Assembly: GCA_020725555.1 (NCBI GenBank)
Contig: DYEU01000032.1
Coordinates: forward strand, 305,656 to 369,655
Source of the DNA: Desulfatibacillum sp.
Lineage (GTDB): Bacteria; Desulfobacterota; Desulfobacteria; Desulfobacterales; SpSt-501
DNA: 64,000 bases
Direction of reading: 5' to 3'
The position numbers were made by a program, and so were the translations under genes. Under the pieces are notes generated by a model. That model worked only from the letters and a program-made list of their open reading frames with translations, was not told where the DNA came from and did no database searches. Numbering within the stretch: position 1 is the stretch's first letter; every line of letters begins with the position of its first letter. Positions 10,369-18,710 of the stretch are shown in pieces.

Positions 10369-12798
10369 TCAGAGGTCCTGCTTGAGGAATTCCTCGGTTT
10401 CGCGGACCTCGCCCGGCCGCGGGGCGTGCTCCTGGGGCACGGTGCCCTCCTTGAAGCACTCGAAGAGGACGCGCCGCGACTCGGGCACCGCCAACAGGCC
10501 GGTGTCGGCGTCGATGCGGGCGAAGACCACGCCCTCGGGAGGCTGGAAGGTCTCGACGGGCACCTCCGCCAGGATGCGCTTCATGAACCCCAGCCAGATC
10601 GGGCTTGCGGCGGTGGCCCCGGTCTCGTTCTTTCCCAGCGGCGCCTCCTGGTCGAAGCCGACCCAGACGCCGGTCACGTACTGGGGGACGTAGCCGATGT
10701 ACCAGGCGTCGTACATGTCGTTGGTCGTCCCCGTCTTGCCCGCCGAGGGGCGGCCCAGCGCCTTCACCCGCTGGCCGGTCCCCTGCTGCACGACGCTCTC
10801 GAGCAGGCTGGTCATGAGGTAGGCCGTGTCCCGGCCGATCGCCCGGACGGGCTCGGGCTGCGCCTCCTCGAGCACGCGGCCGTCGCGGTCGAGGATGCGG
10901 GTCACGAAGACCGGCTCGACGAGAAGCCCCTCGTTGGCGAAGACCGCGTAGGCGCGGGTCAGCTCGAAGAGGCTCACCCCCGAGGCGCCCAGGGCGAGCG
11001 CGAGCGTCCGGGTGAGCTCGGAGGTGATGCCCAGGCGGCGGGCGTAGCCGATCGCGTAGTCGATGCCGATGTCCTGCAGGATCTTCACCGTGACGACGTT
11101 GCGCGACTGGGCGAGCGCCTCCCGCAGCAGGGTGGGGCCGTAGAAGGTCTCGCGGTAGTTGCGCGGCTTCCAGGTCTGGTCGCGTTCGCGGTCCTCGAAG
11201 ACGACCGCCGAGTCAAGGATGACCGTCGCCGGCGTGTAGACCTTGCGCGGGTCGCTCGCGGCGCGGTCGAGGGCCGCGGCGTAGAGGATGGGCTTGAAGG
11301 CCGAGCCGGGCTGCCGGCGGGCCTGGGTGGCGCGGTTGAACTGGTTCTCCCCGAAGTCCCGTCCCCCGACCATGGCCTTGACCCGGCCGGTGCGGGTCTC
11401 CAGGCAGAGCAGCGCCCCCTGCACCAGGGGGTCCTGCTCCAGGGCGAGCTTCCAGGGCTCGCGCGCCTGCCGGGGCGCCTCCTTCACCCGCACCCGGATC
11501 ACATCGCCGGCCCGCAGGGCGGCGCCCGGCGTGCGGATCTTCGCCGCCGCCGCGGGCACATCCGGGTTGGGCTTGCGCGCCCAGTCCATGTCGGCGAGCG
11601 CGATCACCCCGGTTTCCCCCCCCGGCAGGCGGACCGTCACCGTGTGCGCCGCATCGTTCACCTGCACGACCACGGCCTGGCGGATCGACCCCGGCTGGAG
11701 CGGCTCCGGTTCCTCGGAGGCCGTTTCGCGCAGAAAGGCCTCGACCTCGTGCGCCGCAAGCCGGCGCAGGGGGCCCCGGTAGCCCTGGCGCTTGTCGAGC
11801 TCGCGCAGGCCCCGGTTCATCTCCTCTTCGGCGGCTTTCTGCATCTCCAGGTTGACCGCGGTGTACACCTGAAGCCCCTGGGTGTAGAGCGCCTCGGTCC
11901 CGTAGCGCGACTCGACGGCGCGGCGCACGTGCTCCGTGTAATAGGGGGCCGCCTCCAGGTAGGGGTTGCGCCGGGTCTTGAACTCGAGCCGCTCGGCGAG
12001 CGCCTCCTCGGCCTGCCGGGGCGTGATCATGCCCTCCTCGACCATGCGCTGCAGGACGTAGACCTGCCGGGTGCGCGCCTGCTCGGGGTTGCGCAACGGC
12101 GAGTAGCGGCTCGGCGCCTGCGGCAGCCCGGCCAGCAGCGCGCACTCGGCGAGCGTGAGTTCGCCCACCGACTTGCCGAAGTAGTTCTCAGCGGCGGCCT
12201 GCACCCCGTAGGCGCCGTGGCCGAGGTAGATCTGGTTGAGGTAGAGGAAGAGGATCTCCTCCTTGGTGAAGTTCTGCTCGATGCGGTGGCTGAGGATGAT
12301 CTCTTTCAGCTTGCGGACGTAGCTCTTCTCGGGGGTGAGCAGAAACGAGCGCGTCACCTGCTGGGTGATCGTGCTGCCCCCCTGGCGGATGGCGCCGGCC
12401 TGCAGGTTTTTCAGGGCGGCGCGCAGGATGCCGAGGGGATCCACGCCGGGGTGCTGGAAGAAGCGCGCGTCCTCGGCGGCGACGAAGGCCTGGACGAGAA
12501 GCGGCGGAATCTCGGCGAGCGGAACGACCACGCGCCGTTCGCGGAAAAATTCGCCGATCACGCGGCCGTCGTCGGCGTAGATGCGGCTGATGATCGGGGG
12601 GCGGTAATCCCTGAGGCTGTGGATGCGGGGCAGGTCGCGGCTCAGGATCTCGTAGGCCGCGTAGAGCGCCGCCGCCGCGAGCACGGCGCAGGCGAAGAGG
12701 CCCGCGGCGGCGAAACGCAGCAGGCGCCGGATCCGCCCCCGGCGGCGGGGGGCGGGAGGTCTCGGGCGGGGTGCGGGTGCTTTTGCGGAAGAGGGCAT
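10369..12798 (-). CDS. mrcA: Class A penicillin-binding protein (PBP1A)
   Basis: 809-residue bifunctional peptidoglycan synthase anchored in the inner membrane by one helix (about 27-50) after a basic, proline-rich cytoplasmic tail. The glycosyltransferase domain (GT51, about 65-240) has the catalytic glutamate in [12 protein letters not shown] and the QGGSTITQQ motif. An OB-like insert (about 330-430) follows, as in PBP1A. The transpeptidase domain carries SxxK as PGSAFKP near 500, SRN (about 566) and KTGTT (about 690). It faces rnc convergently and hisI divergently. Confidence 0.94.
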   Translation of the reverse strand: MPSSAKAPAPRPRPPAPRRRGRIRRLLRFAAAGLFACAVLAAAALYAAYEILSRDLPRIHSLRDYRPPIISRIYADDGRVIGEFFRERRVVVPLAEIPPLLVQAFVAAEDARFFQHPGVDPLGILRAALKNLQAGAIRQGGSTITQQVTRSFLLTPEKSYVRKLKEIILSHRIEQNFTKEEILFLYLNQIYLGHGAYGVQAAAENYFGKSVGELTLAECALLAGLPQAPSRYSPLRNPEQARTRQVYVLQRMVEEGMITPRQAEEALAERLEFKTRRNPYLEAAPYYTEHVRRAVESRYGTEALYTQGLQVYTAVNLEMQKAAEEEMNRGLRELDKRQGYRGPLRRLAAHEVEAFLRETASEEPEPLQPGSIRQAVVVQVNDAAHTVTVRLPGGETGVIALADMDWARKPNPDVPAAAAKIRTPGAALRAGDVIRVRVKEAPRQAREPWKLALEQDPLVQGALLCLETRTGRVKAMVGGRDFGENQFNRATQARRQPGSAFKPILYAAALDRAASDPRKVYTPATVILDSAVVFEDRERDQTWKPRNYRETFYGPTLLREALAQSRNVVTVKILQDIGIDYAIGYARRLGITSELTRTLALALGASGVSLFELTRAYAVFANEGLLVEPVFVTRILDRDGRVLEEAQPEPVRAIGRDTAYLMTSLLESVVQQGTGQRVKALGRPSAGKTGTTNDMYDAWYIGYVPQYVTGVWVGFDQEAPLGKNETGATAASPIWLGFMKRILAEVPVETFQPPEGVVFARIDADTGLLAVPESRRVLFECFKEGTVPQEHAPRPGEVRETEEFLKQDL

Positions 12799-12912
12799 CG
12801 TGGGTCGGGCTCGGCCGCGGACCGACGGCAGCGAAACCGGCGGGGTCCGGGCGAACGATGGCCGAAGATTGGGGACTGTACCACAAGGCGGCCGGGGAGG
12901 GCAACAAAAAGG

Positions 12913-12942
12913 TTGACTCCCGTCAAGGGATCGGACTATTTA
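12913..12942 (+). promoter_or_regulatory. Possible sigma-70 promoter for the hisI operon
   Basis: TTGACT (12913-12918), 18-base spacer, TATTTA (12937-12942), in the 173-base divergent gap between the PBP gene and hisI. The -35 is good and the -10 is weak. The rest of the gap shows nothing recognisable. Confidence 0.4.
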
Positions 12943-12971
12943 GAACATTTTTGAATTTTGGAGAAACACCC

Positions 12972-13349
12972 GTGATCCCCTTGCGGTTCGACAAGCTGGG
13001 TGGACTCGTCCCGGCCGTCGTCCAGGACTGGCGCTCCGGGGAGGTGCTCATGGTCGCCTTCATGAACGCGGCGGCCTGGGAGGCCACCTTGCGCACGGGG
13101 CTCGCCACCTACTGGAGCCGCAGCCGCGAGGAGCTCTGGGTCAAGGGGCAGAGCTCGGGCCGCGTGCAGCGGGTGCGGGAGATCCGCATCGACTGCGACG
13201 CGGACACGGTGCTGCTTAAGGTCGAGCAGGTCGGCGACGCCGCCTGCCACACCGGCCACCGCAGCTGCTTCCACCGGCGGGTGGCCGGCAAGATGCTGGA
13301 GACCGTGGGTGAGCCCCTGTTCGACCCCCGGGAGGTGTACGGTCGATGA
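12972..13349 (+). CDS. hisI: Phosphoribosyl-AMP cyclohydrolase
   Basis: 125-residue monofunctional PRA-CH, which opens the adenine ring of PR-AMP in histidine synthesis. Conserved segments are [15 protein letters not shown] near 52-66, the metal-binding DCDADT near 75-80 and CHTGHRSCF near 94-102. The ORF is open further upstream, but GTG 12972 preceded by GGAGAA gives the standard N-terminus ([11 protein letters not shown]). It lacks the HisE domain found in HisIE fusions. The stop overlaps hisG by 4 bases. Confidence 0.93.
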   Translation: MIPLRFDKLGGLVPAVVQDWRSGEVLMVAFMNAAAWEATLRTGLATYWSRSREELWVKGQSSGRVQRVREIRIDCDADTVLLKVEQVGDAACHTGHRSCFHRRVAGKMLETVGEPLFDPREVYGR

Positions 13350-14221
13350 CCGCCAAGCTGAAACTCGGCATCCCCAAGGGCAGCCTGCAGGAAGCGACGC
13401 TCGCGCTTTTCCGGCGCTCCGGCTGGACCATCAACGTCAGCAACCGCAGCTATTTCCCGGAGATCAACGACGAGGCCATCCAGTGCGCCATCTGCCGCGC
13501 CCAGGAGATGTCGCGCTACGTGGAGAGCGCCACCCTCGACGCCGGGCTGACGGGCAAGGACTGGATCGCCGAAAACCGCTCCGACGTCCACGTCGTCGCC
13601 GATCTCGTCTACTCCAAGGTGAGCGCGCGGCCCGCGCGCTGGGTGGTCGCCGTGCCCTACGACGCGCCCTACCGGCGCCTCGAGGATCTCGCCGGCCGCA
13701 AGATCGCCACCGAGCTCGTCGATTACACGCGGCGCTATTTCGCCGCGCGCGGCATCGAGGTGTCCATCGAGTTCTCCTGGGGGGCGACGGAGGCCAAGGT
13801 CGTCTCCGGGCTGGCCGACGCCATCGTCGAGGTGACGGAGACCGAAAGCACGATCAAGGCGCACGGCTTGCGCATCATCCACGAGATGATGCAGACGAAC
13901 ACCCAGTTGATCGCCAACCACGACGCCTGGCGCGACCCCGACAAGCGGCGCAAGATCGAGCAGATCGCGCTGCTGCTCCAGGGCGCCCTGCGCGGCGAGC
14001 GCATGGTGGGGCTGAAGATGAACGTCCCCGAGGCGGCCATGGAGCGGGTCATCGCGCTGTTGCCCAGCCTGAAGGCGCCCACCGTGGCCCCGCTCTACCG
14101 CTCGGACTATTACTCGGTCGAGATCATGGTCCAGCGGGACCTCGTGCGCGATTTGATCCCCCGGCTGCTCGAGCAGGGCGCCGAGGGCATCATCGAATAC
14201 CCCCTCAACAAGGTGGTCTGA
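13346..14221 (+). CDS. hisG: ATP phosphoribosyltransferase, long form
   Basis: 291-residue first enzyme of histidine synthesis, joining ATP and PRPP. The N-terminus [15 protein letters not shown] is typical, and the PRPP-binding region falls in [14 protein letters not shown] (about 156-170). Length and the C-terminal segment (about 215-291, ending [10 protein letters not shown]) show the long form with its own ACT-like regulatory domain, so no HisZ partner is needed and histidine feedback is expected. It is translationally coupled to hisI; other his genes are not in the window. Confidence 0.93.
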   Translation: MTAKLKLGIPKGSLQEATLALFRRSGWTINVSNRSYFPEINDEAIQCAICRAQEMSRYVESATLDAGLTGKDWIAENRSDVHVVADLVYSKVSARPARWVVAVPYDAPYRRLEDLAGRKIATELVDYTRRYFAARGIEVSIEFSWGATEAKVVSGLADAIVEVTETESTIKAHGLRIIHEMMQTNTQLIANHDAWRDPDKRRKIEQIALLLQGALRGERMVGLKMNVPEAAMERVIALLPSLKAPTVAPLYRSDYYSVEIMVQRDLVRDLIPRLLEQGAEGIIEYPLNKVV

Positions 14222-14223
14222 CC

Positions 14224-15384
14224 ATGGTCTCCCGGCGCGCCCAGGAGTTGAGCTCCTTCATCGTGATGGACGTCCTCGAGCGGGCCAAGGACATGGAGCG
14301 CCAGGGGATCCGCGTCATCCACCTGGAGGTGGGGGAGCCCGATTTCGACGCCCCCGACTGCGTCAAGGCCGCCGCCTGCCGCGCCCTCGAGGAGGGCCAC
14401 ACCCATTACACCCACAGCCTGGGGAACCACGATCTGCGCGAGGCGATCGCCCGGCACCACCGGGCCCTCTACGGGACGGAGGTCGATCCCGGGCAGATCC
14501 TCGTCACCTCCGGGTCCTCGCCCGCCATCCTGCTTGTGTTTTCGGCGCTGCTGGACCCCGGCGACGAGGTGATCCTCTCCGACCCCCATTACGCCTGCTA
14601 CCCCAACTTCATCCGCTTCGTGCAGGGGGTGCCGGTGCGGGTCCCCGTGTACGAGGAGGAGGGCTTCCAGTTCCGGCCGGAGGAAATCCGGGCGCGGCTC
14701 ACCCCCCGGACGCGGGCGATCTTCATCAACTCGCCGTCGAACCCGACGGGGACCCTGCTTTCCGCCGACTGCCTGCAGGAGCTCGCGGCGATCGCCGAGG
14801 GGCCGGGGGGCCCCTGGATCGTCTCCGACGAAATCTACCACGGCCTCGTCTACGAGGGCAAAGAGCACAGCATCCTCGAATACACCCGCCGCGCCTTCGT
14901 CCTGAACGGCTTCTCCAAGCTCTACGCCATGACGGGCCTGAGGCTGGGCTACGTCATCGCGCCGCCGGAGCTCGTGCGGCCGATGCAGAAGCTGCAGCAG
15001 AACTTCTTCATCTCCGCCAACGCGATGGTTCAGCGGGCGGCGATCGCCGCGCTGGAGTGCGCGGGCGAGGATGTGCGCCGCATGAAGGCCGTCTACGACG
15101 AGCGCCGCCGCTTCATGATCCGCCGCCTGCGGGAGATCGGCCTGGGGATCGCCGTCGAGCCGACCGGCGCCTTCTACGTCTTCGCCAACGCCCGCCGGTT
15201 CCAGAAGGACTCCTATCGCCTGGCCTTCGACATCCTCGAGCACGCCCACGTCGGGGTCGCGCCGGGGATCGATTTCGGCGAGCAGGGCGAGGGGTACCTG
15301 CGCTTCTCCTACGCCACCTCCATGGAACACATCGCCGAGGCCATGGATCGGCTGGAGGCCTACTTCCGCAACCGCTTTTCCTGA
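14224..15384 (+). CDS. Fold-type I PLP aminotransferase
   Basis: 386-residue aminotransferase of the aspartate aminotransferase class I/II group. Features are the N-terminal VGEPDFDAP, substrate-binding SPSNPTGT near 167-174, VSDEIYHGL near 201-209 and the PLP lysine in GFSKLYAMTG (about residue 232), followed by LRLGY. ATG 14224 lies 2 bases after the hisG stop. Its position in a his run makes a histidinol-phosphate aminotransferase role conceivable, but the sequence looks closer to broad aspartate/aromatic aminotransferases, so I leave specificity open. Confidence 0.85.
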   Translation: MVSRRAQELSSFIVMDVLERAKDMERQGIRVIHLEVGEPDFDAPDCVKAAACRALEEGHTHYTHSLGNHDLREAIARHHRALYGTEVDPGQILVTSGSSPAILLVFSALLDPGDEVILSDPHYACYPNFIRFVQGVPVRVPVYEEEGFQFRPEEIRARLTPRTRAIFINSPSNPTGTLLSADCLQELAAIAEGPGGPWIVSDEIYHGLVYEGKEHSILEYTRRAFVLNGFSKLYAMTGLRLGYVIAPPELVRPMQKLQQNFFISANAMVQRAAIAALECAGEDVRRMKAVYDERRRFMIRRLREIGLGIAVEPTGAFYVFANARRFQKDSYRLAFDILEHAHVGVAPGIDFGEQGEGYLRFSYATSMEHIAEAMDRLEAYFRNRFS

Positions 15385-15438
15385 AGCGCCCGGCGGCAAG
15401 GCCCCAAGACCGACCCGCCGGGATCCGGGGGCCAGAGC

Positions 15439-16038
15439 GTGCTCATCACCTCCGCGGAGTTCGTGACCAGCGCCGCCCGGATCGAACAGTGCCCGCCGCC
15501 GGGGCGGCCGGAGTTCGCCTTCGCCGGCCGCTCGAACGTCGGCAAATCGAGCCTCCTCAACACGCTGATGAACCGCAGGCGGCTTGCGCTGACGAGCGCA
15601 ACCCCCGGCAAGACCCGGCTGATCAACTTTTTCCGGGTCAACCGGCGCTATCTCCTCGTGGACCTGCCCGGCTACGGCTACGCCCGGGTCGCCGAACGGG
15701 AGCGCCGCTCGTGGCGCCCGATGGTCGAGGGCTACCTCGCCGGCCGCGAAACCCTCAAGGCCGTCGGCCTGCTGATCGACATCCGGCGGGACCCCGGGCC
15801 GGAGGAGGAGCTCCTGCTGCGCTGGGTCGCAAGCCGGGGCGTCCCGGCCTTCGTGGTGGCGACCAAGGCGGACAAGGTCTCCCGCAACGCCCAGGAAACG
15901 CGCCGCTCGCGGATCGCGGCGGGCCTGGAGCTCGACCCGGAAGAGGTGCTCCTGTTTTCCGCGAAAACCCGGCTGGGGCGCAAGGAGCTCTGGCATGTGC
16001 TCGCCGGCTACGCCGCGCCCGAGGACGAACGGGCCTGA
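15439..16038 (+). CDS. engB: Ribosome-assembly GTPase EngB (YihA/YsxC)
   Basis: 199-residue TRAFAC GTPase required for large-subunit maturation. G1 is GRSNVGKSS (30-38), the switch region includes TPGKTRLINFF, G3 is DLPGYG, G4 is TKAD near 145 and G5 FSAKT near 173. Start is GTG 15439; no ATG precedes the conserved core. Only 16 bases separate it from the likely era start, so the two ribosome GTPases are probably co-expressed. Confidence 0.93.
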   Translation: MLITSAEFVTSAARIEQCPPPGRPEFAFAGRSNVGKSSLLNTLMNRRRLALTSATPGKTRLINFFRVNRRYLLVDLPGYGYARVAERERRSWRPMVEGYLAGRETLKAVGLLIDIRRDPGPEEELLLRWVASRGVPAFVVATKADKVSRNAQETRRSRIAAGLELDPEEVLLFSAKTRLGRKELWHVLAGYAAPEDERA

Positions 16039-16054
16039 GGCAGGCTCTGCCGCC

Positions 16055-17023
16055 ATGGAAGACCCCCGCACCCCGCTTGCACCGCCCGCGTTCAAATCCG
16101 GCGTGGTGACGCTCGCCGGCCCGCCGAATGCCGGGAAATCGACCCTCCTCAACCGCATCCTGGGCGAGAAGCTCTCCATCTGCTCGCCCAAGCCGCAGAC
16201 GACGCGCCACCGCATCCTGGGGGTCTGCCACCGGCCGGGGGCCCAGATCCTCTTTCTCGACACCCCGGGGGTCTTTCACGCCCGCGACCGGCTCAACCGC
16301 ACCATCGTCGAGACGGCCTGGGCGGCGATCGCGGAGGCGGACGTCGTGCTCGTCGTCCTCGACGCCTCGCGGCCCTCCCCGGAAGAAGAGCGGCTGCTCG
16401 CCGCGCGGCTCCGGGCGGACGGTCTCGCCGCGGTGATCGCCCTGAACAAGATCGACCGCCTCGGCGACAAGTCGGCGCTGCTGCCGCTCATCGAACGCTG
16501 GGCGGCCGAACTCTCCTCGGCAACCGTGGTGCCGATCTCCGCGCTCGAGGGCACCCAGGTGGAGGAGCTGGTCGCGGCGCTGATCGCCGCGCTGCCCGAG
16601 GGGCCGCCCTATTTCCCCGAAGACGCCCTCACCGACGCCCCGCTGCGCTTCCTCGCCGCGGAATGGATCCGTGAGAAGATCTTCGCCTTCACCGGCGAGG
16701 AGATTCCTTACGCCACGGCGGTCACGATCGAATCTTTCGAGGAGGAGCCCGCGGGCGGCCGCATGCGCATCGAGGCCGTGATCCACCTCGAGCGGGATTC
16801 CCAGAAGGGGATCGTAATCGGCCGGGGGGGGGCGATGCTCAAGAAGATCGGCACCGCAGCCCGCCTGGACCTCGAGCGGCTGACGGAGAAAAAGGTCTTC
16901 CTCCGGCTCACCGTGCGGGTGCAGAAGAACTGGCGCAAGGACGAGCGCGCCATCCGGCGCTTCGGCTACGGGGCGCCGGCCCCGGCAGGCTTCCGGCCGC
17001 GGCAGACGATGAGCGGCGAGTAG
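16055..17023 (+). CDS. era: GTPase Era
   Basis: 322-residue GTPase that checks 16S rRNA 3'-end maturation. G1 is GPPNAGKST (22-30), the switch region is KPQTTRHRILG, G3 is DTPG, and G4 NKID lies near 130. A C-terminal KH domain holds IVIGRGGAMLKKIG near 257-270. ATG 16055 was chosen over an earlier in-frame start at 15995 that overlaps engB. The last 58 bases overlap the convergent methyltransferase gene on the other strand, and the C-terminus extends about 15 residues past the usual end. Confidence 0.94.
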   Translation: MEDPRTPLAPPAFKSGVVTLAGPPNAGKSTLLNRILGEKLSICSPKPQTTRHRILGVCHRPGAQILFLDTPGVFHARDRLNRTIVETAWAAIAEADVVLVVLDASRPSPEEERLLAARLRADGLAAVIALNKIDRLGDKSALLPLIERWAAELSSATVVPISALEGTQVEELVAALIAALPEGPPYFPEDALTDAPLRFLAAEWIREKIFAFTGEEIPYATAVTIESFEEEPAGGRMRIEAVIHLERDSQKGIVIGRGGAMLKKIGTAARLDLERLTEKKVFLRLTVRVQKNWRKDERAIRRFGYGAPAPAGFRPRQTMSGE

Positions 17024-17790
17024 GTGAAGCGCCGCGGATCCTCGAAGAAGGCCCGGAACTCCGCCGCGAACTCCGCGAACCCCCCGGCGTAGTCCTCGAA
17101 CGGGTAGCCGGAATGGCGCGCGGCGACCTCCACCTTGCGCGTCCAGTTGAAGAGGTCCGCGGGCCGGGCGCGGCCGTAGATGAGGTGGTGGGGGTAGAGG
17201 TTGACGCGGATCTCCTCGAAGCCCAGGTCGTAGAGGTGGGCGTAGAGCCGGCGGCCGGCGTAGGGGTCGAAATCGGCCGCCTGCGCGAGGTGCTCCATCA
17301 GCGAAAAGAGCGTGCGTTCCAGCCGCGGCGGCATTCCGTGGTGGCTGAGGCAGTTGTGGTCCAGGTCCGCCAGGCAGAGCACCCCGCCGGGGCGCAGTGC
17401 TCCGGCCACGTGGCGCACGATGTCGAAGGCCGAGCCGCGGTAGTGCTCGAGGACGAACCGCATCCAGATGAAATCGAAGGCGCCCAGCGCCGCGAGCGGC
17501 CCGCGGATGTCGGCCTGCACGTAGCGGATGCCGGGGGCGGCGTAGTGGGCGCGCGCGTAGGCGATCCGCTCCTCCGCGCGGTCGACGGCGACCACCTCGC
17601 CTTCCGGGCCCACGAGCTGCTTCAGGTGAAACGAGGTCTTCCCCGGGCCGCAACCGAAATCCCCCAGGCGCATCCCCGGCCGGACCCCCCCCCAGCGCGC
17701 CTGGCGCTTGAGGGCCCGCGGATCGGTCTTGAGGTCCAGCCGCAGAGCCTCCTGCCCGCTCTCCATGAGGTAGCGGCCGGCGGCGCTCAC
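16966..17790 (-). CDS. SAM-dependent class I methyltransferase
   Basis: 274-residue cytosolic methyltransferase. The SAM-binding motif I is LGDFGCGPGKTS (42-53), motif II acidic VDRAEE follows near 70-75, and motif III covers RPGGVLCLADLD. The substrate is unknown; the family includes small-molecule and quinone methylases. It overlaps the upstream PP-loop gene by 4 bases, so the pair are probably made together, and its 3' end runs 58 bases into era on the opposite strand. Confidence 0.82.
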   Translation of the reverse strand: MSAAGRYLMESGQEALRLDLKTDPRALKRQARWGGVRPGMRLGDFGCGPGKTSFHLKQLVGPEGEVVAVDRAEERIAYARAHYAAPGIRYVQADIRGPLAALGAFDFIWMRFVLEHYRGSAFDIVRHVAGALRPGGVLCLADLDHNCLSHHGMPPRLERTLFSLMEHLAQAADFDPYAGRRLYAHLYDLGFEEIRVNLYPHHLIYGRARPADLFNWTRKVEVAARHSGYPFEDYAGGFAEFAAEFRAFFEDPRRFTYSPLIVCRGRKPAGAGAP

Positions 17791-18620
17791 AGGATCTTCC
17801 TCAGGTAGTCCTCCCGGTTCATGGACGAGAAGGCCTCCGCCGGCGGCAGCCCCAGGGCCTCGGCGGCGAAGGCGCGCACGCGGTCAAAATCGAAGGCGAG
17901 CCCCAGCCGCTTGTAGAGCTCGGAGAGGCTGCGCTTGGGGCGGAAGGGCCTGAACCGGCAGGCCCTCTCCAGGACGGGGATCCCTTCCCGGCGGAGCACC
18001 TCCCCGATCTGGGGGTCGTTCCAGAAGATGAGCGGCTTGAAGACCTCCATCCCCCCCGGCAGCCGCAGCAGCGGGTAGAAACGCTGGAAGGTTTCGAGAA
18101 ACCGGTCCTCGACGGGCTTGTACCGCACGGCCGGGTCGTGGCCGGGGGCGGCGAAGCGCGCGGCGAGGATGTGCTCGAGACTTGCGCTCACGAGATCCCA
18201 CAGGGAATAGCTCATGACGAGGACCCGGCGGTCCAGGTCGTGGCCGCGGCCGCGGACGTAGCCCATCAGCGCGGCCTTCTTGGCCTCGTTGCAGAGGCGG
18301 CAGGGGCTCAACCCCCGGCTTTGGGCCTCCGCGAGGGCGGACTCGTCCTGGGGGATTTCGTGCCAGACGATCGCCACCCCGCGGGACCTCCAGTAGGCGT
18401 CGAGCCGTTCGCGCTCGGCTGCGGCGTAGACATGCGGGGGGAAGAGCGCCGCGTGGGTCTCGAAGGAAAAAGAGAACTCGCGGGCGGCCTGCTCCAGGAA
18501 ATGGAGCACCACCGAGGAGTCCCGGCCGCCGGAGTAGAACATGAGCGCCTGCCGGCCCCGGAGGGCGGCAAGCTCGTTCTTCACCCGGGCGCGGAAGGCG
18601 GGGTAATCGAGGGGTTCCAT
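17787..18620 (-). CDS. TtcA-like PP-loop ATPase
   Basis: 277-residue N-type ATP pyrophosphatase. The PP-loop is SGGRDSS at 30-36, with Arg in place of the usual Lys (SGGKDS). Three cysteines, C107 and C110 in CRLC plus C221 in ERACRF, match the spacing of the three cysteines that hold a 4Fe-4S cluster in TtcA-type tRNA thiolases. This points to an Fe-S-dependent thiolation enzyme, but the proteins it resembles also include uncharacterised adenylating enzymes, so the target is open. It is translationally coupled to the methyltransferase downstream and sits 90 bases after the GH17-GT2 gene. Confidence 0.72.
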   Translation of the reverse strand: MEPLDYPAFRARVKNELAALRGRQALMFYSGGRDSSVVLHFLEQAAREFSFSFETHAALFPPHVYAAAERERLDAYWRSRGVAIVWHEIPQDESALAEAQSRGLSPCRLCNEAKKAALMGYVRGRGHDLDRRVLVMSYSLWDLVSASLEHILAARFAAPGHDPAVRYKPVEDRFLETFQRFYPLLRLPGGMEVFKPLIFWNDPQIGEVLRREGIPVLERACRFRPFRPKRSLSELYKRLGLAFDFDRVRAFAAEALGLPPAEAFSSMNREDYLRKIL

Positions 18621-18710
18621 GGGCGCGGCGTTCCTGAGCGCTTTAGCAGAGCCGGCGCGGCGCAGAGAGAGGGCGGGAAGCCCCTGTTCCCCCGTTGCGG
18701 CGCCTCTTCG

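Noticed and set aside
10426-12954. 842-codon plus-strand ORF across the PBP gene
   Set aside because: It is antisense to a fully recognisable class A PBP and its translation is low-complexity and matches nothing; long antisense frames are expected at this GC content.
14110-16263. 717-codon minus-strand ORF over the aminotransferase-engB region
   Set aside because: Shadow of three clear plus-strand genes; no domain or start signal.
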